From Marinobacterium halophilum (GTDB lineage: Bacteria; Pseudomonadota; Gammaproteobacteria; Pseudomonadales; Balneatricaceae): a stretch of 64,000 nucleotides of DNA. The position numbers and the translations under genes were made by a program. The first letter of the stretch is position 1. Each line of letters begins with the position of its first letter. A model generated the notes under the pieces. It was given only the letters and a program-made list of their open reading frames with translations. It did not search any database and was not told the origin of the DNA. The stretch is from assembly GCF_003014615.1 (NCBI RefSeq), contig NZ_PYGI01000017.1:1-64000 (forward strand), read 5' to 3'. Positions 1 through 6,448 of this stretch are shown in pieces.

Positions 1-93
1 GCTGAAATGGGGCGTTTTTCATAGCGGCCACCCTTAAAGCTTATGGCTAATACTTTAAGAATGGCAGATCTTCAACAGTTTACTCAGACATAG

Positions 94-120
94 CCAAAAA
101 AAAGGCGCCCAGAGGGCGCC
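94..120 (-). terminator. Rho-independent terminator of the CoA-transferase gene
   Basis: A perfect 7-bp GC stem (104-110 with 114-120) around a 3-nt loop is followed, reading the minus strand, by seven T residues. It sits about 30 bases past the stop of the minus-strand CoA-transferase. The remaining bases 1-93 show no gene I can support. Confidence 0.85.
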
Positions 121-151
121 CAAGGGCTTAGAGCATGAGGTCTAAAACAGG

Positions 152-1669
152 TTACATCTGCCCGGTTTCTTCGTAACGCTGATGCCAGCTCAGCGCTTCT
201 TCGAGCAGATGCGGTGTGTGCATGCCGCGACCGGAGTGCAGCGCGCGCTCGTAGTAGTCGATCAGCGCCGGACGGAAATCCGGGTGCGCACAGTTGTTGA
301 TGATTTCATGGGCCCGCTGGCGCGGTGACAGGCCACGCAGATCTGCCAGCCCCTGTTCGGTGACGATGATCTTGACGTCGTGCTCGGTGTGGTCGACATG
401 GGAGACCATCGGCACAATCGAGGAGATGGCACCATCTTTGGCCGTTGATGGCGACACGAAGATCGACAGATAGCCGTTACGGGCGAAGTCGCCGGAACCG
501 CCAATGCCGTTCATCATCCGGGTACCCATGATGTGGGTCGAGTTGACGTTACCGTACAGGTCACATTCGATCAGACCATTCATCGCAATTACGCCCAGAC
601 GACGGGCCAGCTCCGGGTGGTTGGAGATGTCCTGCTGGCGCAGAATGATCTTGTCGCGGTAGAAATCGATATTCTCGTCGAACTCTTCAATGCCAGCCGG
701 ACTCAGCGAAAAGGCGGTCGCGGACGCCACTTTCAGGGTGCCGGACTTGAGCATTTTCAGCATGCCGTCCTGGATAACCTCGGTGAAGGCGGTCAGACCC
801 TTGTAAGGGCCGGAATCCAGGCCTTCGAGTACGGCGTTGGGGATGTTGCCCACACCGGACTGGATCGGCAGCAGCTCTTTCGGCAGACGACCCAGCTCGA
901 TCTCCTTGTTGAAGAAATCGAGAATATGGCCCGCGATCTTCTTGGAAACATCGTCACTCGGCTTGAACGGCGAGTTACGGTCGGCTGCAGCGGTTTCCAC
1001 CACGGCGATCACTTTTTCCGGCGGGCACGCCAGGTACTGTTCGCCGATGCGGTCAGCCGGATCGGTCAGCATGATCGGCTTGCGGTTCGGCGGCAGTGCG
1101 GTGCCGTAGTAGATGTCGTGCATCCCCTCCAGCTTGGCGTTCTGCTTGGAGTTGACCTCGATAATGATCTTGTCGGCCTGCTCGATCCAGGTCTTGTTGT
1201 TACCAATGGAGGATGACGGAATCAGGCTGCCATCTTCGCGAATCCCGGCCACTTCGATCAGGGCGATATCCATCTTGCCGAGGAAGCCGGACCAGGCATA
1301 CTGGGACACCTCGGAAAGGTGGTAATCGACATAATCCATGGTGCCGTTATTGATGCGGCTGCGGCAGATGGGGTCGCTCTGGAATGGCAGGCGCATTTCG
1401 ATGCCATCGACTTCAGCCAGCACGCCATCCAGTTCCGGCGCAGTAGAGGCACCCGTCCAGACACTGATACGGAATGGCTTGGCATTCGGCTGCGCATTCA
1501 AATAGCGAATACGTTCGGCCAGAGCACCTGGTACGGCTTTTGGATACCCGGCACCGGTAAAGCCACTCATGCCAACCTTGGCACCCGCCGGAATCATTTC
1601 GGCGGCTTCTTCGGCACTCATCAGACGTTTGCTGAGGACCGGACAGAGGATTCTTGAAGTATCAGACAT
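152..1669 (-). CDS. Acetyl-CoA hydrolase/transferase family protein (succinate/acetate CoA-transferase type)
   Basis: A 505-residue cytosolic class I CoA-transferase of the AarC/ScpC/Cat1 type, which moves CoA between succinate and a short acyl group such as acetate or propionate. Seen: the N-terminal SGFTGAGYPKA segment, the TEVIQDG motif around residue 285 that carries the covalent catalytic glutamate in this family, the CoA-binding NGIGGSGDF motif and the C-terminal EQGLADLRGLSPRQRA block. The reading frame stays open to 1750, but the start at 1669 gives family length and has an upstream TGAGAT-like ribosome site; an alternative ATG lies at 1681. It is a single-gene unit with its own promoter (1794-1822) and terminator. 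Which acyl group is used cannot be told from sequence. Confidence 0.92.
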   Translation of the reverse strand: MSDTSRILCPVLSKRLMSAEEAAEMIPAGAKVGMSGFTGAGYPKAVPGALAERIRYLNAQPNAKPFRISVWTGASTAPELDGVLAEVDGIEMRLPFQSDPICRSRINNGTMDYVDYHLSEVSQYAWSGFLGKMDIALIEVAGIREDGSLIPSSSIGNNKTWIEQADKIIIEVNSKQNAKLEGMHDIYYGTALPPNRKPIMLTDPADRIGEQYLACPPEKVIAVVETAAADRNSPFKPSDDVSKKIAGHILDFFNKEIELGRLPKELLPIQSGVGNIPNAVLEGLDSGPYKGLTAFTEVIQDGMLKMLKSGTLKVASATAFSLSPAGIEEFDENIDFYRDKIILRQQDISNHPELARRLGVIAMNGLIECDLYGNVNSTHIMGTRMMNGIGGSGDFARNGYLSIFVSPSTAKDGAISSIVPMVSHVDHTEHDVKIIVTEQGLADLRGLSPRQRAHEIINNCAHPDFRPALIDYYERALHSGRGMHTPHLLEEALSWHQRYEETGQM

Positions 1670-1793
1670 ATCAAATCTCATGTCATATTGTTGACAATCT
1701 TGTGGTTCAGACTGATGTCTGTTTTCTGCACAAGAGTGAAGGTGTGCCATTCTATCAGCGATTTCGCGGGTTTTAAGTGGTGGCAGGGGCAGG

Positions 1794-1822
1794 ATAGTAG
1801 TTCTTTAGTCTAGGATTGGCAA
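1794..1822 (-). promoter_or_regulatory. Probable sigma-70 promoter of the CoA-transferase
   Basis: On the minus strand, TTGCCA (1817-1822, 5/6 to the -35 consensus) and TACTAT (1794-1799, 4/6 to the -10) are separated by exactly 17 bases. This predicts a leader of roughly 115 bases before the start at 1669. Confidence 0.55.
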
Positions 1823-1859
1823 AATATTGTAGACATTGTTGCAGTTTAATGGAAACTAA

Positions 1860-1876
1860 GTTGCACTATGCGCAAC
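1860..1876. promoter_or_regulatory. Inverted repeat upstream of the CoA-transferase promoter
   Basis: GTTGC-N7-GCAAC lies about 38 bases upstream of the proposed -35 box, a position suited to an activator or repressor of the CoA-transferase. The binding protein is unknown. Bases 1670-1931 otherwise contain only the leader and promoter; no gene is seen there. Confidence 0.35.
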
Positions 1877-1931
1877 CTCTTTTCTGCTGAAGCATCGAAA
1901 CACCCTGATTCGATGGCAGACAGCAGCGCAT

Positions 1932-1956
1932 AAAAAAACGGGCCGATACGGCCCGT
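1932..1956 (-). terminator. Rho-independent terminator of the SrmB-like helicase gene
   Basis: A 7-bp stem (1938-1944 with 1950-1956, loop 1945-1949) is followed on the minus strand by a run of T residues, about 30 bases beyond the helicase stop codon. Confidence 0.88.
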
Positions 1957-1986
1957 CTTGTCGAGGTGGCTGGTGCAGCGTTAGCC

Positions 1987-3330
1987 TTAATCGGTTGCGG
2001 GTTTCTTTTTCTTCATCATCGGCATTGAGCCATCGCCCAGTGACGGTTTATTGCTTGGGCGCTTGCCTGCCTGCTTGACGTTACGCTGGCGCTGCTTGTC
2101 GGCCGGTTTTGCGGCTTTCCGGTCACCCTTGCCATCAGTCTTGCGTTTCTTGGTGCCGGCAGCCTTGCCGGAGGCCTTGATTTTCTTCGGCCCCTTGTAG
2201 CTGCCTTCCACACCTTTCAGCCGGCGGCGCTCGAAACTCAGTTTCAGGTAACGCTCGATGCTCGACATCAGGTTCCATTCGCTGTGGTCGATCAAGCTGA
2301 CGGCCAGACCCTTGTTGTCCTGACGGCCGGTACGACCGACCCGGTGCAGGTGCTCGTCACCGCTGCGAGCCATGTCGAAGTTGATCACCATATCCAGTCC
2401 CTGAATATCAAGGCCGCGGGCCGCGACATCGGTGGCAACCAGAATATTGATCTTGCCTTCGCGCATCAGGTTCATGACATGCTTGCGTTCATCCTGGCTC
2501 ATGTCGCCATGCAGCACGCCGGAGCGGCGGTTCTGGCGTTGCAGACTTTTGGCCAGCCACTGTGCCTTGAGGCGCGTGTTGCTAAAGATGATGACCTTGT
2601 CGAATTGCTCGTTGGCCAGCAGCCATTCGACCAGACGTTCCTTATGCTTGTCGTCATCCGCCAGAATGATTTGCTGGTGGATGTTTTCCTGACCGCTCTG
2701 ATGGGTGTTGAGCATCAACTCCTGCGGTTCGTTCAGAATTTCCGGCAGCAGTGCGCGCACGCCACGGTGACTCAGTGTGGCCGAGAACAGCATGGACTGA
2801 CGCTCCTTGCGGCAGATCTCGGCAACGGCCATGACTTCATCACGGAAGCCCATGTCGAGCATGCGGTCGGCTTCGTCCAGTACCAGGAACTCCAGGTCCG
2901 CGAAGTCCATGGTTTCGCGTTCCAGGTGTTCTACCAGGCGGCCGGGCGTGGCGACCAGAATTTCCGGGTTCTTGCGGATCTCGGCCGCCTGTTCCTTGAA
3001 GCTGGTACCGCCACACACGGTCATGGTGGTGATGCGGGTAAACGCCGCCAGATCTTTGACCGACTGACAGACCTGTTCGGCCAGTTCGCGGGTTGGCGTC
3101 AGGATCAGACCGCGAGTCCCGGTATTGGGAGAGGGGTTGTCCAAAAAGTGTTGCAACATCGGTATGACAAAGGCCAGCGTTTTACCGCTGCCCGTCTCGG
3201 CACCTACCATCAGGTCCTTGCCTTCAAGGGCCGGCGGCAGCGCGGCCAGCTGGACGTCTGTGGGTTTGGTAAAGCCAAGGGTATCGATCGCCTTGAGCAG
3301 GCGGTCATGAAGCATCAGGTCAGCAAACAC
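1987..3330 (-). CDS. srmB: ATP-dependent DEAD-box RNA helicase, SrmB-like
   Basis: A 447-residue DEAD-box helicase. Motifs in order: Q-motif region near residue 20, Walker A AETGSGKT, PTRELA, TPGR, DEAD, SAT, VATDVAARGLDI and HRVGRTGR, then a strongly basic lysine-rich tail of about 75 residues. The NFDMARSGDEHLHR segment and the residues after the last motif resemble E. coli SrmB, which acts early in 50S ribosomal subunit assembly; the tail would bind rRNA. Translation starts at a GTG (3330) preceded by a GAGTGAG ribosome site. Monocistronic with its own terminator. A second DEAD-box gene (RhlE type) lies at 53161. Helicase identity is certain; the SrmB subtype is likely rather than proven. 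Confidence 0.9.
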   Translation of the reverse strand: MFADLMLHDRLLKAIDTLGFTKPTDVQLAALPPALEGKDLMVGAETGSGKTLAFVIPMLQHFLDNPSPNTGTRGLILTPTRELAEQVCQSVKDLAAFTRITTMTVCGGTSFKEQAAEIRKNPEILVATPGRLVEHLERETMDFADLEFLVLDEADRMLDMGFRDEVMAVAEICRKERQSMLFSATLSHRGVRALLPEILNEPQELMLNTHQSGQENIHQQIILADDDKHKERLVEWLLANEQFDKVIIFSNTRLKAQWLAKSLQRQNRRSGVLHGDMSQDERKHVMNLMREGKINILVATDVAARGLDIQGLDMVINFDMARSGDEHLHRVGRTGRQDNKGLAVSLIDHSEWNLMSSIERYLKLSFERRRLKGVEGSYKGPKKIKASGKAAGTKKRKTDGKGDRKAAKPADKQRQRNVKQAGKRPSNKPSLGDGSMPMMKKKKPATD

Positions 3331-3550
3331 GTAATCTCACTCGATTGAAATCAGTTATGCCCATGCTAGCAGAAAAGCGGTTGTCTGGCTGCGCAAGGTT
3401 AAAAAATGAGCGTTGATATTCACGCCTTGAATGCGGGCGCTTTGGCCCGATTGCCCCCGCTCTGTTCATGGGGTTGTCCACAAATGCTGTGTATGCTTTT
3501 TTTGGGGATTGAAAGAGCTGTATCCGTGGTGCTGTCTGGTAATGCTTTAT

Positions 3551-3599
3551 ATAGTTTTTAGCTATCGCTTTGTTTTATTTAGTTGATTTTACTAATAAT
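3551..3599 (+). promoter_or_regulatory. Probable OxyR-activated promoter of the peroxiredoxin gene
   Basis: Bases 3551-3565 match all ten defined positions of the OxyR half-site pair ATAG-N-T-N3-A-N-CTAT. The second unit seven bases downstream is weak (about 4 of 10). The motif abuts a possible -35 box TTGTTT (3570-3575) and a -10 box AATAAT (3594-3599), the usual geometry for OxyR activation. A further TTAG-N9-CTAA repeat lies at 3579-3595. The rest of 3331-3649 shows nothing else. Confidence 0.55.
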
Positions 3600-3649
3600 C
3601 ATCAGTCGGGCATTCTGTACCCATCAATCGAACAACAGGAGAGTTTCAG

Positions 3650-4390
3650 ATGCTGAGCAACCGCGAAGGAAAACGAGTTCCGGATGTTACCTTTCATACT
3701 CGTGTGAACAACAACTGGGTCGATGTCACCACGGATGATCTGTTCAAGGGCAAGACGGTTGTACTTTTTTCATTGCCGGGGGCGTTTACGCCGACCTGTT
3801 CCAGTACCCACTTGCCGCGCTACAACGAGCTGGCACCGGTATTGAAAGCCAATGGTGTGGATAACATTATCTGTCTATCGGTGAACGACCCGTTCGTAAT
3901 GGGTGCCTGGGCCGAAGACCTGCATGCCGAGAACATCTACATGTTGCCGGATGGTAATGGCGAGTTCACCGATGGCATGGAGATGCTGGTGGACAAGCAC
4001 GAGTTGGGCTTTGGCAAGCGCAGCTGGCGTTACTCGATGCTGGTAAAGGACGGCGTCATCGACAAGATGTTCATCGAGCCGAACAAGCCGGGCGACCCCT
4101 TTGAAGTGTCCGATGCCGACACCATGCTCAACTACATCAACCCGCAGGCCAAGTGTCCGCATCGAATCACCATGATCAGCAAGCCGGGGTGCTCACACTG
4201 TACCCGTGCCAAGAAGGCATTGAATGATCGTGGCATGAAGTTCGAGACGATCGAACTGGGTACGCACGGCATCAGCTTCTCCAGCCTCAATGCGTTGAGC
4301 GGACGGGGGACAACACCACAGGTGTTCGTGGATGGCGAACTGATCGGGACGGCGGATGAGCTGGAAGCCTGGCTCGCGACGCAGGCCTGA
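3650..4390 (+). CDS. Peroxiredoxin-glutaredoxin hybrid protein (Prx5/Grx fusion)
   Basis: A 246-residue cytosolic peroxidase reducing hydrogen peroxide and organic peroxides with glutathione as electron donor. Residues 1-165 are a peroxiredoxin-5 domain with PGAFTPTCSS; C50 is the peroxidatic cysteine. Residues 170-246 are a glutaredoxin with the CSHC redox pair (C181, C184) and the TTPQVFVDGELIG glutathione-binding segment. This fusion is known from Haemophilus and other proteobacteria, where the glutaredoxin half recycles the peroxiredoxin half. AGGAG ribosome site before the ATG; preceded by a probable OxyR site and followed by a strong terminator, so it is a single-gene peroxide-stress unit. 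Confidence 0.95.
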   Translation: MLSNREGKRVPDVTFHTRVNNNWVDVTTDDLFKGKTVVLFSLPGAFTPTCSSTHLPRYNELAPVLKANGVDNIICLSVNDPFVMGAWAEDLHAENIYMLPDGNGEFTDGMEMLVDKHELGFGKRSWRYSMLVKDGVIDKMFIEPNKPGDPFEVSDADTMLNYINPQAKCPHRITMISKPGCSHCTRAKKALNDRGMKFETIELGTHGISFSSLNALSGRGTTPQVFVDGELIGTADELEAWLATQA

Positions 4391-4408
4391 TATCTTGAAG
4401 GGAATGTA

Positions 4409-4434
4409 ACCGGAGCCTGGCTCCGGTTTTTTTT
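4409..4434 (+). terminator. Rho-independent terminator after the Prx-Grx gene
   Basis: Nine complementary bases (4409-4417 with 4419-4427) form a GC-rich hairpin ending directly in eight T residues. Confidence 0.92.
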
Positions 4435-4536
4435 GTCCCAATGTCCAGCGGCAGAGGGCGTGAGTCTCTGTTACATTGTGAACAATCAGCTGTTGCTGTG
4501 ATGTTGTCACTGTTGAGCAAAGAGGATGGCGCTCCG

Positions 4537-5022
4537 ATGACCCGGCGTATTACCGTATCAATACTACTATGTCTGTTGCTGGCCGGTTGTGCCGGTACTC
4601 CTGCCCGTTTTGACTCTGTCTCTCATATTGATGACCCTGTGCGTAACCGTTTGCTGCTGGTGTATGCCGAGTGGGCGGGTACGCCTTATCGATTTGGTGG
4701 CGAAAGCCGTCAGGGAGTGGACTGTTCCGGGTTTATCAAGCAGGTCTATTGGCGACTGGATGGGCAGCAGTTGCCCCGTACTACGGCCCAGCAATCCGGT
4801 CTTGGCGTTTCGGTTGCCCGTGAGCATCTGCAACCGGCTGATCTGGTGTTCTTCAAGACCGGCTGGAAGCAGCGTCACGCTGGCATCTATTTGGGAGGAG
4901 GGGAGTTCATGCATGCATCCAGTCAGCGTGGTGTAATGATTTCACGTCTGGATAACCCCTATTGGCAGGATGCCTGGTGGATGGCCAGACGGATGCCGCT
5001 GGCCGTAAAAACCGACTTATAA
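4537..5022 (+). CDS. NlpC/P60 family lipoprotein, probable murein endopeptidase
   Basis: A 161-residue Spr/NlpC-type lipoprotein. The signal peptide ends in the lipobox LAGC (lipidated C18). The NlpC/P60 domain shows the catalytic cysteine in VDCSGF (C63) and histidines H114 (RHAGIYLG) and H126 (FMHASS), so the triad is intact. Homologues cleave the D-Glu/meso-DAP-type peptide cross-links during cell-wall growth; the protein would sit on the periplasmic face of the outer membrane. The frame is open upstream to 4441, but the ATG at 4537 starts exactly at the signal peptide. The gene follows a terminator and stands alone. Confidence 0.92.
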   Translation: MTRRITVSILLCLLLAGCAGTPARFDSVSHIDDPVRNRLLLVYAEWAGTPYRFGGESRQGVDCSGFIKQVYWRLDGQQLPRTTAQQSGLGVSVAREHLQPADLVFFKTGWKQRHAGIYLGGGEFMHASSQRGVMISRLDNPYWQDAWWMARRMPLAVKTDL

Positions 5023-5488
5023 ACAGGGTGGATAACGGGAAGGTCGGGTCTTGCACAAATGACATGTTAATGTGCATGAATCTTCTTGATTATTTGTTCA
5101 TGGGCATCTTTTGGTTAATAAATAACCAGTCGCACAGGCTTGACAAAGAGCGATTGTCAAAAACTATCACCCGGTCGATCAAGAAATGAACGCTTTTTTA
5201 AAATCATTTAAAAACAAAGTGTTATGTATGATTTTTTAGGGATGTCCAAAACTTATCCTGTGGGTTGTACACAGATTATGTGAGCAAAAATATTCGTGTT
5301 TTCAACAGTTGGGTTGAGTTGTTACCGCTGTGGGTAAAAGTGTGTACTGAATCCTGATGTGCATGGCAGGGGCCTCATGGATAGACAGGATTGTGCCGGT
5401 TGTCGACGGGATGTATTGATCTGGGCAGTCCCGTCGCTTGGTGCAGATAGGATAAAATGTGACGTTACAACATGGAGGGTGCTTGCCC
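5023..5488. other. AT-rich intergenic region with two inverted repeats, no gene recognised
   Basis: No convincing coding sequence in about 465 bases. It holds TGGTTA-N5-TAACCA at 5112-5128 and TTGACAA-N7-TTGTCAA at 5140-5160, then a T/A-rich stretch to about 5330. The left arm of the second repeat is also a perfect TTGACA -35 hexamer, but no good -10 follows at 16-18 bases. It precedes the solute-binding protein/GGDEF-EAL operon, so these may be its control sites. Confidence 0.4.
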
Positions 5489-6448
5489 GTGAAAATTCAG
5501 CGTTGCCTGCTGTGGCTGCCTAGTGTGCTCTCGCTCTTGCTGATTACCGGGTGTTTGTCGGCACCGACGCCGCCGATCAAGCTGGGCACCAATCTCTGGT
5601 CGGGTTATGAACCCCTGTACGTGGGTCGTGCACAAAGCTTGTTGGCGGAAGACGAAGTTGCGCTGGTCGAACTGCTTTCTGCCAGCGAGGTGATGCGTGC
5701 CTTCCGTAACGGTGCCATTGATGCCGCTGCACTGACCCTCGATGAAGTCATCAGTTTGCGCCATTCGGGGTTGAAGCCGGTGATTATTCAGGTGGCGGAT
5801 ATATCAAGGGGGGCCGATGTGATTCTCGGACGTGAAGGGATGCGGACAGTGAGTGATCTCCGAGGACAGCGCGTGGGCGTTGAAGCAACGGCTCTGGGGG
5901 CCTACATGCTGTCCCGTGCCCTGAGTCTGCATCAGCTGTCACTGGATGAAATAGACGTGGTTCACCTTGAGGTCAATGAGCATCGGGATGCCTTTCTGCG
6001 GGGCACGGTGGATGCCGTAGTGACCTTCGAGCCGGTGAGTCAGCAGTTGCTGGAGGCTGGTGCTGTCAGCTTGTTTGATTCCTCAATGATTCCGGGCGAG
6101 ATTGTGGATGTGCTGGTGATGCGTGAGGGCTTGCTGGACAGTCATCATCATCAAATTCAGCACCTTATTACCGCTTGGCAGCAAAGCCTTGTGTGGATAC
6201 GTGAGCACCCTGATGCTGCGGCCGCACAGATGTCAAAACGGCTGAAGTTGACGCCTGCCGAGGTGCTGCAGAGCCAGTCGCTGCTGGAAATGCCAAATGC
6301 AGCACGCAGTGCCGACATGATGCGTGGTTCACCCTCGGCGTTGAGGCGCCAGGCTGAGGCATTGGCTGCAAGCATGCACGCGCACAAGCTGATCGACACC
6401 CTACCTGACCTGGAGGGGCTGGTGTACAGCCGTTACCCTGACGCATGA
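5489..6448 (+). CDS. Lipoprotein ABC-type solute-binding protein (NMT1/SsuA-like), probable sensor partner of the next gene
   Basis: A 319-residue periplasmic binding protein of the NMT1/THI5-SsuA type: LGTNLWSGYEPLYVGRAQ at the start of the mature domain, then the DAAALTLDEVISLR and RGQRVGVE blocks. The signal peptide ends in the lipobox ITGC, so it is a lipoprotein. The GTG at 5489, with GGAGGG ten bases upstream, gives a normal signal peptide; an ATG at 5459 would add ten odd residues. There is no ABC permease or ATPase beside it. Instead its stop codon overlaps the start of a membrane GGDEF-EAL gene by four bases, so it probably presents a small ligand to that sensor, as NspS does for MbaA in Vibrio. 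The ligand is unknown. Confidence 0.85.
   Translation: MKIQRCLLWLPSVLSLLLITGCLSAPTPPIKLGTNLWSGYEPLYVGRAQSLLAEDEVALVELLSASEVMRAFRNGAIDAAALTLDEVISLRHSGLKPVIIQVADISRGADVILGREGMRTVSDLRGQRVGVEATALGAYMLSRALSLHQLSLDEIDVVHLEVNEHRDAFLRGTVDAVVTFEPVSQQLLEAGAVSLFDSSMIPGEIVDVLVMREGLLDSHHHQIQHLITAWQQSLVWIREHPDAAAAQMSKRLKLTPAEVLQSQSLLEMPNAARSADMMRGSPSALRRQAEALAASMHAHKLIDTLPDLEGLVYSRYPDA

Noticed and set aside
5240-5290. DnaA-box-like or replication-origin signals in the AT-rich spacer
   Set aside because: No good 9-base DnaA boxes in a cluster and no dnaA, dnaN or repA nearby.
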